Below, in pieces: positions 1 to 6,062 of a stretch of DNA of 6,062 bases. This stretch comes from Euryarchaeota archaeon UBA229. Its GTDB lineage: Archaea > Thermoplasmatota > Poseidoniia > Poseidoniales > Poseidoniaceae. The notes below the pieces were generated by a model that did no database searches, had not been told where the DNA came from, and saw only the letters and a list, made by a program, of their open reading frames with translations. A program made the position numbers and the translations under genes. Location of the stretch: the NCBI GenBank assembly GCA_002505355.1, contig DAUW01000065.1, positions 1 through 6,062 on the forward strand, in the 5' to 3' direction. Position 1 is the first letter of the stretch, and each line of letters opens with the position of its first letter.

Positions 1-329
1 GTTCTTGGAAACAGATTGAAACGAGCGTGGCAAGTGTAATGCGTCAAACTAGACTCAAACCAAGAATGCTGCCCTTACTGCTGGCAGCAAATCCAGTTAA
101 TTGGGGCAAGCCGGGCAAACTATCGACAATTGAAGCATTGGCTTCTGCAATTTATTTAGCGGGCCATAAGGCTCAGGCTAAACACCTTCTCGGAGGATTT
201 CGCTGGGGTGAGCGATTTATTGAATTGAATTATGAACCTCTCGAAGAGTACGCAGCCGCTAAGTCAAGCAAGGAGTTAGTTGATTTGCAGTTCGAATTCT
301 TCGATATAGATCATCTGCGTGGTGAATAA
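1..329 (+). CDS. tsr3: Tsr3-type rRNA aminocarboxypropyltransferase, C-terminal part (5' truncated)
   Basis: This is the C-terminal part of Tsr3 (DUF367 family). Tsr3 transfers the 3-amino-3-carboxypropyl group of S-adenosylmethionine to a hypermodified (pseudo)uridine in helix 31 of small-subunit rRNA, a late step in ribosome maturation in archaea and eukaryotes. The open frame is already running at the left edge: reading from base 3 gives SWKQIETS before the first in-window start-like codon (GTG at 27). That matches the family's DCSW segment, so the gene begins upstream and GTG 27 is not the true start. Family hallmarks are R-x-LP-x-LLAANPVNWG, then KLSTIEALASAIYLAG, then GGFRWGERFIELN-x-x-LEEYA. 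The C-terminus (about 109 residues visible) looks intact and ends in TAA. The end overlaps the proposed fdhD start by 11 nt. The family assignment is strong and is the best taxonomic clue in the window. The link to the downstream genes looks positional rather than functional. Confidence 0.9.
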   Translation, partial: SWKQIETSVASVMRQTRLKPRMLPLLLAANPVNWGKPGKLSTIEALASAIYLAGHKAQAKHLLGGFRWGERFIELNYEPLEEYAAAKSSKELVDLQFEFFDIDHLRGE

Positions 330-1098
330 TTTGAATTCACGAAAGGTCCCAGTCACAAGGTTACAGCACGGCAAGAGAGTGGTTAGTAGTGATGAGTTAG
401 CCGTAGAAGCTGTCATATCACTCAATTACAATGGCAAGCGGTTAGCAACATTACTCGCCTCTCCAACCGATCTTGAAGATTTAATAATTGGTCATCTTGC
501 TTCTGAGGGTTATATGACACTAGATCACCTGATGGAATGTAAGGGTAATGGAGATGTGGTAAGGAGTAGTGGTGGTTTCGAGATAAGTCTGCATCACCCA
601 GCACCTCTGTTGAATGAAATAAGAACTGCTGGTATAACCACCACCTCCTGCGGAGCCTGTAATGTTGATGGATTGGAGGAATTAATTACCGAATTACCCT
701 TCGTTGATAGGAAATTAGATTTTGATCCCGCAATTTTACACCGTGGTTTGGAAAACATGCGGGATTATCAGCACGGTTTTGCTAAAACAGGTGGCATGCA
801 CTGCGCCGGTTTGTTGTCTATCGACGGTCATTTAGTTCATGTTGCTGAGGATATTGGTAGGCATAATGCAGTTGACAAATTGATTGGTAAGTCATTGGGT
901 GATCCTGCCCTTAAGAGTGCGATTTTGTTGCTTAGCGGGCGATGTGGCTGGGATATAGTCGCTAAAGCCGCCCGTGCAAATATTTGTACCATCGCCTCTA
1001 TAGGTGCAGCATCAACTTTGGCCGTTGATTGTGCCAGGCGAGTAGGAATACAAATTTACTCATTTGTACGCGCAGACAGTGCGATAATCATCGGCTAA
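319..1098 (+). CDS. fdhD: FdhD, formate dehydrogenase accessory sulfurtransferase
   Basis: FdhD is a cytoplasmic maturation factor. In the studied bacterial system it takes sulfur from a cysteine desulfurase (IscS) and passes it to the molybdenum cofactor so that formate dehydrogenase-type enzymes become active. The 259-residue product is close to the usual family length. The sulfur-carrying CxxC loop is present as TTSCGACN, with Cys111 and Cys114. Other family signatures are TGGMHCAG (157-164), EDIGRHNAVDK (177-187) and SGR (206-208), followed by a C-terminal ASTLAVDCAR segment. The start is uncertain. GTG 319 overlaps tsr3 and has no clear ribosome site. GTG 322 is possible, and TTG 331 has GGTGA (321-325) five bases upstream and would remove only four residues. 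The gene is followed within 50 bases by a YdeP-like molybdoenzyme, the expected client, which supports the assignment. Confidence 0.93.
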   Translation: MVNNLNSRKVPVTRLQHGKRVVSSDELAVEAVISLNYNGKRLATLLASPTDLEDLIIGHLASEGYMTLDHLMECKGNGDVVRSSGGFEISLHHPAPLLNEIRTAGITTTSCGACNVDGLEELITELPFVDRKLDFDPAILHRGLENMRDYQHGFAKTGGMHCAGLLSIDGHLVHVAEDIGRHNAVDKLIGKSLGDPALKSAILLLSGRCGWDIVAKAARANICTIASIGAASTLAVDCARRVGIQIYSFVRADSAIIIG

Positions 1099-1146
1099 CC
1101 TAGTTAATTGTACCAAGACTTCAAAAGTCAAAATATTAGGTCACCC

Positions 1147-3438
1147 ATGATGGGTGATGATTCAGGCGGGCTAACGCCCGTCGACAAGTCTAGGCTGACA
1201 TTGTCAAAAGCTAAATCAACCGCTGCCGGAATTCCTGCAGTATTGTCTAGTGCAGTTCACTCTATGAAAAAAATGGGGGTTGCAAAATCCGTTAAAACAC
1301 TGCGGATGGTCAATCAAAAAGCAGGTTTTGATTGTCCCGGTTGTGCTTGGCCAGACCCAGAACACAGGTCCAGCTTTGAGTTTTGTGAGAATGGTGCTAA
1401 AGCGGTCGCAGATGAGGCTATGAAGGCTAATGTTGACCGTAATTTCTTTGCCAAATACTCGATTGCTGAGTTAGCTGGTAAGAGTGATTACTGGCTTAAT
1501 AGTCAAGGCAGAATTGCCGAGCCGATGTATTCTAACAAAGGCCAGTCACATTACCAACCAATATCTTGGGAGGATGCCTTTGCTAAGATTTCAGAAAAAC
1601 TTAGATCGTTAAGTTCACCACACAAAGCGGCATTCTATACTTCAGGCAGGACCAGTAACGAGGCAGCATTTCTGTACCAAGCATTTGTTCGAATGTATGG
1701 GACCAATAACCTACCTGATTGTTCAAATATGTGTCATGAATCCAGCGGGATGGCATTGATTTCAACTATTGGCATTGGAAAAGGTACGGTTTCCCTTGCT
1801 GATTTCAATGTTGCAGACACAATTCTGGTTATCGGACAAAATCCAGGAACAAATCACCCACGTATGCTGACAGCATTACGTGATGCAAAAGAGAATGGGG
1901 CCAATATAATTCACATAAATCCACTAACTGAGACTGGATTGGTACGATTCAAACACCCACAGGATTACATGAAGCTGAACTTTTCATCGACCAAGTTATC
2001 AGACATTCACATTCCAATCAAGATTGGCGGGGATGCGGCATTATTTCAAGCGGTGAATAAAATCATTATTGAATCCGGGAAAATAGATGAAAAGTTCATT
2101 AAAAATAAAACCAAAAACTATGCCCAATACCAAGAGTCGCTGCGCAATTTGGATTGGCAAAGGGTAACTCAAGACACTGGTGTTTCCAGGGTCGAAATCG
2201 AGGAAGTTGCGGAATTGTTGCTCAATTCCAAATCAATAATTTCCTGTTGGGCTATGGGCTTAACACAGCACAAAAATGGTGTTGCAGTCATTCAAGAGGT
2301 AGTTAATTTACATCTGTTAGGCGGTCATATAGGGCGACCCGGAGCGGGTTTGTGTCCAGTAAGGGGCCATTCTAATGTTCAAGGGAATAGAACGGTCGGT
2401 ATTTGGGAAGCACCAAGTAACACCTTCATCGATGATATGGAGATTGGCCTACAAACTAGTATGCCAAGAAAGCATGGGTTTGATGTAGTGCGAGCAATCA
2501 AAGCGATGGAACAAGAGGAGCTTGAATTCCTGTTCTGTTTAGGAGGTAATTTTATTTCAGCAACGCCAGAAACAAACCGTACCTCAAACGCAGTCAGTAA
2601 ACTTGCAATGGGCGTCCACGTCTCTACTAAATTGAACCGCTCCCACCTCGTTCAATCTGATGAAATGTTAATTCTACCATGCCTAGGTCGAACAGAACAA
2701 GATCGGCAAAAATCCGGTGGTCAGTTTGTAACGGTGGAAAATTCAATGGGCGTTGTTCACACCTCAAAAGGAACATTGAAGCCGGCTTCAGCAAATTTAC
2801 GAAGTGAGCCGTGGATAATTGCTCAGTTAGCCGCAGCAACTTTGGAAGAGCCAACCGTTGACTTTCCATTATTGGTAGAAAATTATGATAGTATTAGAGA
2901 TTTGATATCCAAATGTGTGGCAGGCTTTGAAAATTATAATCAGCGTGTTCGTCAAGAAAATGGTTTTAATCTACCAAACCCGCCTAAAGATAATCAAGAA
3001 TTTGACACTGTTGACGGATTAGCCCATTTCTCTATCAATCCATTACCCGATGTAAATTTGACCGATGAACAATTTGTTATGATGACCATTAGATCTCATG
3101 ATCAATACAATACGACAATTTATGGCCTCGATGATAGATATCGAGGGATTAAAGGTAATCGTCGTATACTAATGATGAACCCTGATGATATGCTGGAACT
3201 TGGCATCAAAACCAGAGATGCAGTAAATATCACCAGCCACTATGCCGGAAATACCATATTTTCTAAGGAGTGGACGGTAATCCCATACAAGATTCCAAAA
3301 AGGAACGTCGCTGCGTATTTTCCAGAGGCAAATGAGTTAGTGCCACTGGAATCAACTGCAGATACATCAAATACTCCTACCTCAAAGTGGATTATTTGTA
3401 CCATCAGTAGGTACTACTCCGCGCTTGAGGAGGAGTGA
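1147..3438 (+). CDS. FdhF/YdeP-family molybdopterin oxidoreductase (formate dehydrogenase alpha-like)
   Basis: This is a molybdopterin-guanine-dinucleotide enzyme of the YdeP-like branch of the formate dehydrogenase H family. From ATG 1147 it has 763 residues, the size expected for YdeP-type proteins. The N-terminal [4Fe-4S] region has CPGC (Cys63, Cys66) and FEFC (Cys80). The Mo-ligand position lies in DCSNMCHES: Cys196 followed by His197 sits where E. coli FdhF has selenocysteine-histidine, so this is a cysteine enzyme. Further signatures are IGQNPGTNHPRM, GRPGAGLCPVRGHSNVQG, TKLNRSHLV and, in the C-terminal cofactor-binding domain, SHDQYNTTIYGLDDRYRG (about 650-667). There is no Tat signal, so it is probably cytoplasmic. 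Start choice: ATG 1147 has a weak AGGT five bases upstream. TTG 1108 would add 13 residues that I do not recognise from the family. The true substrate of this branch is unclear: E. coli YdeP is linked to acid resistance, and formate oxidation should not be assumed. The adjacent fdhD suggests the cofactor needs sulfuration. Confidence 0.93.
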   Translation: MMGDDSGGLTPVDKSRLTLSKAKSTAAGIPAVLSSAVHSMKKMGVAKSVKTLRMVNQKAGFDCPGCAWPDPEHRSSFEFCENGAKAVADEAMKANVDRNFFAKYSIAELAGKSDYWLNSQGRIAEPMYSNKGQSHYQPISWEDAFAKISEKLRSLSSPHKAAFYTSGRTSNEAAFLYQAFVRMYGTNNLPDCSNMCHESSGMALISTIGIGKGTVSLADFNVADTILVIGQNPGTNHPRMLTALRDAKENGANIIHINPLTETGLVRFKHPQDYMKLNFSSTKLSDIHIPIKIGGDAALFQAVNKIIIESGKIDEKFIKNKTKNYAQYQESLRNLDWQRVTQDTGVSRVEIEEVAELLLNSKSIISCWAMGLTQHKNGVAVIQEVVNLHLLGGHIGRPGAGLCPVRGHSNVQGNRTVGIWEAPSNTFIDDMEIGLQTSMPRKHGFDVVRAIKAMEQEELEFLFCLGGNFISATPETNRTSNAVSKLAMGVHVSTKLNRSHLVQSDEMLILPCLGRTEQDRQKSGGQFVTVENSMGVVHTSKGTLKPASANLRSEPWIIAQLAAATLEEPTVDFPLLVENYDSIRDLISKCVAGFENYNQRVRQENGFNLPNPPKDNQEFDTVDGLAHFSINPLPDVNLTDEQFVMMTIRSHDQYNTTIYGLDDRYRGIKGNRRILMMNPDDMLELGIKTRDAVNITSHYAGNTIFSKEWTVIPYKIPKRNVAAYFPEANELVPLESTADTSNTPTSKWIICTISRYYSALEEE
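3427..3433 (+). promoter_or_regulatory. Shine-Dalgarno site that decides the MFS start
   Basis: GAGGAGG lies inside the last codons of the oxidoreductase gene. It is seven bases upstream of TTG 3441, ideal spacing, but only one base upstream of GTG 3435, too close to use. It therefore favours TTG 3441 as the transporter start and implies that its translation is coupled to the upstream gene, whose TGA ends at 3438. Confidence 0.7.
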
Positions 3439-3440
3439 TA

Positions 3441-4688
3441 TTGACCAAAGGTTATGTTGAATTCTTCTTTTCCAATGGTAAATTCAGAAGATTATGGGCA
3501 GCCTCTGTTATCTCACTATTGGGGGAATGGTTCAATACCATAGCGTTGTTTTTTCTAATCCTAGAATTTTCGGGTTCAGAATTCCTGTTAGGCGTGTTAT
3601 TTTCTGTAAGAATGGCTTTATTCGCCATCTCTCAACCAATCAATGGATTGCTTGCTGATCGTATGAGCAGAAAGAGTTTGATGTTGTACGCTAACGTATT
3701 CCAAGTTTTCTTAGCACTGTCATTTCTCTTAGTTGATGGCGAAGAGGATATGTGGTGGTTAATCGGTATGTCTGGATTAATGATGTTACTTCACGGGGTC
3801 TACGTTACCGCTGAACGGGCTGCATTACCTAATATCGTCGATGAAGATGATTTAATCACCGCTAATGCAATCGATAGTGCCTCTTGGTCAACTGCGCTGT
3901 GTATTGGTGCTATGCTGGGTGGAATAACGGTGAGCATATGGGGGACAGATATGGCTTTTATTATAGATTCATACACTTTTTTACTCTCGTCGCTGTTGTT
4001 AATACCGCTGACTTTTGAACAGAAGTATGATGATTCAGTCAAGGGCCCAATACTATCAACCGCTATGAGCAACATTAAATCGGGTTGGTCACGCATTTAT
4101 CATGATAAAAAATTGCTCAGAATAGTTTTTGCTAAGTCTTCTTGGAACCTAGCTGGTGCAGGTCTAGCCGGGGTATTCCTAGTATTAGCGGGAGGGAATT
4201 TAACCGGTTACGGTGCAGCATTTGGATTTGGTCTGTTCTTTTTTGCTCGAGGAATAGGTACTGGAATTGGCCCTTTAATTGCTCGTGCGGTGTTTAGAGA
4301 TAGAAACAAATGGCCTTCACTAATTGGTATCCTCGTTTCAACCTCAGGATTTTTCTATCTACTGGTTGGTCTCACCTTGGAAATATATCTCCCTTTAACT
4401 GTAGCTTTGATAATATTAGCTCACTCAGCGAGCGGCGGCAATTGGGTATTGTCAACTGTACTAACTCAAACATGGGTAGAGGATGAAGTTAGGGGACGAG
4501 TATTTTCAATGGACATGCTTATTCTAGGCGGTACTGCGGCATTTTCCACAACTATTGCTGGATATTTAGTTGAATATCAAAACCTAACATTACAAACTGG
4601 ATTTATCTCATTTGCGGTGATTATGATTATTTGTGGCTTGGTTTTTACTTACTGGCGGCCAGACCTTGAGCCATCTACTATACAATAG
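3441..4688 (+). CDS. Major facilitator superfamily transporter, MFS_3 (enterobactin-exporter-like) group
   Basis: This is an integral membrane secondary transporter with alternating hydrophobic helices along its whole length, consistent with 12 transmembrane segments. From TTG 3441 it has 415 residues, typical for the family. The N-terminus FRRLWAASVISLLGEWFNTIAL is the standard opening of the MFS_3 group. MFS motif A between helices 2 and 3 is seen as GLLADRMSRKSLM (about 69-81). The segment AERAALPNIV followed by L-x-x-ANAIDS (about 125-147) is also characteristic. A charged cytoplasmic loop near residues 192-222 separates the two six-helix halves. Relatives include efflux proteins for siderophores, macrolides and other compounds, but the substrate cannot be read from sequence. 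It is probably an exporter. An alternative start, GTG 3435, would overlap the upstream TGA as GTGA. The gene ends in TAG just after the last helix and a short polar tail, a natural end. Urocanase begins 31 bases later. Confidence 0.88.
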   Translation: MTKGYVEFFFSNGKFRRLWAASVISLLGEWFNTIALFFLILEFSGSEFLLGVLFSVRMALFAISQPINGLLADRMSRKSLMLYANVFQVFLALSFLLVDGEEDMWWLIGMSGLMMLLHGVYVTAERAALPNIVDEDDLITANAIDSASWSTALCIGAMLGGITVSIWGTDMAFIIDSYTFLLSSLLLIPLTFEQKYDDSVKGPILSTAMSNIKSGWSRIYHDKKLLRIVFAKSSWNLAGAGLAGVFLVLAGGNLTGYGAAFGFGLFFFARGIGTGIGPLIARAVFRDRNKWPSLIGILVSTSGFFYLLVGLTLEIYLPLTVALIILAHSASGGNWVLSTVLTQTWVEDEVRGRVFSMDMLILGGTAAFSTTIAGYLVEYQNLTLQTGFISFAVIMIICGLVFTYWRPDLEPSTIQ

Positions 4689-4719
4689 CCTCAAAGAATT
4701 CCCCGTGTTGGCCCTATTT

Positions 4720-5640
4720 ATGGAGGAGGACTGGTCCATACTTAGACAGTGCTTATTGGAAGGTATTCCAAAATCACTACCTGAACATCCCGGCACAGAC
4801 AATAGTGTCGACCACGCTCCTGCCAGAAGGCAAGTTTTAGACGCTGAAGAAAAGACTTTAGCAATAAGAAATGCGTTAAGATATTTTGAACCAAAACACC
4901 ACTCAACACTGGCCCCTGAATTCCTCGCTGAATTAGAATCGTTTGGTCGCATCACTATGCAGCGATTCAGACCCACAGAGTACGCCATGAAAGCATACCC
5001 AATTAGCGCCTACCCTGCTGAGTCACAACAAGCGGCCTCAGTGATGTTGATGATAATGAATAATCTAGACCCTGCAGTTGCACAATTTCCTCATGAGTTG
5101 ATTACTTATGGAGGCAATGGGTCTGTATTTCAAAATTGGGCGCAGTACAGGCTAGTAATGCAATATCTCAGTATAATGAAAGACAATCAAACATTGGTTA
5201 TGTATTCAGGTCATCCATTAGGTCTATTTCCCTCAAGCAGTGATGCTCCCCGAGTAGTGGTAACCAATGGCATGGTGATTCCCAACTATAGCTCTAGAGA
5301 GGACTATGAAAAAATGAACTCACTTGGCGTCTCACAGTATGGTCAAATGACAGCGGGCTCATACATGTATATCGGACCACAGGGAATCGTACATGGAACT
5401 ACTATCACTCTACTCAACGCTGCTCGTATGCATCTCAATCTGCCACCAGATAGAGATTTATCGGGAATTACTTTTGTGACGTCAGGGCTGGGTGGTATGT
5501 CTGGTGCTCAGGCCAAAGCAGCAGTGATTTCGGGTGCGGCATGTATAGTGGCAGAAATGAATGAACATGCAGCCGTAAAACGTCATGAGCAAGGTTGGCT
5601 AACGGACATTTCATCAAATGTTGATAAATCAATAGATTAG
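4720..5640 (+). CDS. hutU: Urocanate hydratase (urocanase), N-terminal part, up to an in-frame TAG
   Basis: Urocanase converts urocanate to 4-imidazolone-5-propionate with tightly bound NAD+, the second step of histidine degradation. This part (306 residues) contains NALRYF (51-56), MKAYPI (90-95), MIMNNLDPAVAQFPHELITY (111-130), the GGNGSVFQNWAQY segment (131-143), YSGHPLGLFPS (162-172), VTNGMVIPNY (181-190), YGQMTAGSYMYIGPQGIVHG (207-226) and the NAD-binding SGLGGMSGAQAKAA (255-268). SYMYIGPQGIVHGTT and the N-terminal GIPKSLPEHP place it with the long eukaryote-like (UROC1-type) urocanases rather than the short bacterial HutU. ATG 4720 was chosen because it gives a family-like N-terminus. 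GTG 4705 and TTG 4708 are alternatives, and an in-frame GTG at 4633 lies inside the transporter gene. No Shine-Dalgarno precedes ATG 4720. The frame meets TAG at 5638-5640 well before the family's end, so a product stopping there would lack the conserved C-terminal active-site region and should be inactive. Confidence 0.92.
   Translation: MEEDWSILRQCLLEGIPKSLPEHPGTDNSVDHAPARRQVLDAEEKTLAIRNALRYFEPKHHSTLAPEFLAELESFGRITMQRFRPTEYAMKAYPISAYPAESQQAASVMLMIMNNLDPAVAQFPHELITYGGNGSVFQNWAQYRLVMQYLSIMKDNQTLVMYSGHPLGLFPSSSDAPRVVVTNGMVIPNYSSREDYEKMNSLGVSQYGQMTAGSYMYIGPQGIVHGTTITLLNAARMHLNLPPDRDLSGITFVTSGLGGMSGAQAKAAVISGAACIVAEMNEHAAVKRHEQGWLTDISSNVDKSID
5638..5640 (+). other. In-frame amber codon (TAG) interrupting urocanase
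   Basis: The sequence reads ATA GAT TAG ATG CTT in the urocanase frame. Protein similarity to urocanase continues in the same frame on both sides, without a missing or extra residue as far as I can judge from memory of the family. The TAG falls in a charged, variable linker helix between the VDKSID segment and the conserved GNIVELWERI segment, not at a catalytic position. One base change from AAG, CAG, GAG, TTG, TCG, TGG, TAT or TAC would produce it. Nonsense mutation, sequencing error, split gene and amber readthrough all remain possible. Confidence 0.85.
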
Positions 5641-6062
5641 ATGCTTCAAGCGGCTAAAGCAGGTCGTTCAATTTCAGTCGGTCATATTGGAAATATAGTC
5701 GAATTATGGGAGAGAATTGTTGAACGCAATGTTCACGTTGATTTGGGCAGTGATCAAACTTCATTGCATAATCCGTACCAAGGGGGTTATTTTCCGGCTG
5801 ACTTCACATATCAAGAAAGTACAGAAATGATGTCTAACAACCCAGAGAAATTTGCTGAAGAAATTGAAAAAACTCTGCGCAGGCATGCGCAAGCAATCAA
5901 TACGTTATCTGAACGCGGAATGTTTTTCTGGGATTATGGCAATGCGTTTTTGTTAGAAGCATCTCGTGTCGGCGCAGATGTACTATCACCAAATGGGAAG
6001 TTCAAGTATCCTAGTTATGTTGAAGATATTATGGGGCCAATGTGCTTTGATTATGGTTTTGG
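5641..6062 (+). CDS. hutU: Urocanate hydratase, continuation after the TAG (3' truncated by window edge)
   Basis: The urocanase frame continues for 140 codons without another stop and leaves the window mid-codon. Conserved urocanase segments are GNIVELWERIVE, DLGSDQTSLHNPYQGGYFP, LRRHAQAIN, FFWDYGNAFLLEASRVGAD and KYPSYVEDIMGPMC. These belong to the same long-type family as the upstream part. ATG at 5641 directly follows the TAG, so this piece could in principle be translated separately by termination-reinitiation, but no independent Shine-Dalgarno is seen. More likely it is the second half of one polypeptide read through the TAG, or the tail of a recently inactivated or misread gene. The roughly 200 C-terminal residues expected for long urocanases, including the conserved active-site cysteine region, lie beyond the window. 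Intact conservation argues against an old pseudogene. Confidence 0.88.
   Translation, partial: MLQAAKAGRSISVGHIGNIVELWERIVERNVHVDLGSDQTSLHNPYQGGYFPADFTYQESTEMMSNNPEKFAEEIEKTLRRHAQAINTLSERGMFFWDYGNAFLLEASRVGADVLSPNGKFKYPSYVEDIMGPMCFDYGF

Noticed and set aside
422..604. Reverse-strand open frame opposite fdhD
   Set aside because: It has no recognisable family motif and lies wholly antisense to a well-supported gene. The same applies to the reverse-strand frames at 2627-2869 and 3800-4096, and to 4608-4988, which is antisense to the transporter end and urocanase start.
1099..1146. Gap between fdhD and the oxidoreductase as a regulatory region or terminator
   Set aside because: Only 48 bases, with no inverted repeat, T-run or clear promoter. 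Part of it may be coding if TTG 1108 is the start.
1732..1737. Possible selenocysteine site in the oxidoreductase
   Set aside because: The Mo-ligand codon is TGT (cysteine) followed by CAT, and there is no in-frame TGA before the terminal stop.
4676..4687. TATA-like CTACTATACAAT upstream of urocanase, a possible archaeal promoter
   Set aside because: It lies within the last codons of the transporter, has no clear BRE purine stretch, and AT-rich matches of this quality are expected by chance here.
4722..4730. GGAGGAGGA, a perfect Shine-Dalgarno-like string
   Set aside because: It sits just after ATG 4720 and encodes Glu-Glu-Asp. No ATG, GTG or TTG follows in frame at usable spacing, so it does not set a start.
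5600..5660. Frameshift in urocanase
   Set aside because: Both sides of the interruption are in the same frame and the spacing between conserved blocks appears normal, so it is a stop codon and not an indel.

Overview
The window is a compact run of five genes, all on the + strand, with almost no intergenic DNA. The first gene is the 3' part of Tsr3, the SAM-dependent aminocarboxypropyltransferase of small-subunit rRNA found in archaea and eukaryotes. With GTG and TTG starts, Shine-Dalgarno motifs and tight gene packing, this points to an archaeon. By eye the base composition is AT-rich. A heterotrophic Thermoplasmatota-like lineage is my best guess, but the sequence alone does not settle it.

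Layout: tsr3 (5' truncated, ends at 329) runs directly into fdhD (319-1098), the sulfurtransferase that activates molybdenum cofactor for formate dehydrogenase-type enzymes. Next is a full-length molybdopterin oxidoreductase of the FdhF/YdeP family (about 1147-3438), the likely client of FdhD. Then comes a 12-TM-type major facilitator transporter of the MFS_3 (enterobactin-exporter-like) group (3441-4688). A strong Shine-Dalgarno overlapping the end of the oxidoreductase gene couples its translation. The last gene is a long-type (eukaryote/UROC1-like) urocanate hydratase, which runs off the 3' edge.

FdhD and the YdeP-like enzyme form a clear functional pair: maturation factor and molybdoenzyme. 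No electron-transfer subunits accompany them. The transporter and urocanase are co-directional and closely spaced, so all may be co-transcribed, but their functional connection to the molybdoenzyme is not evident.

The most notable observation is an in-frame TAG at 5638-5640 inside urocanase. The reading frame and family conservation continue without a shift or gap for at least 140 codons beyond it. It may be a recent nonsense mutation, a sequence error, a split gene with TAG-ATG coupling, or amber readthrough (pyrrolysine or a suppressor tRNA). The MFS gene also ends in TAG at what looks like a natural C-terminus, which argues against, but does not exclude, a code in which every TAG is sense.

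No RNA genes, mobile elements, CRISPR repeats or convincing terminators were seen. No gene-free stretch exceeds 50 bases.
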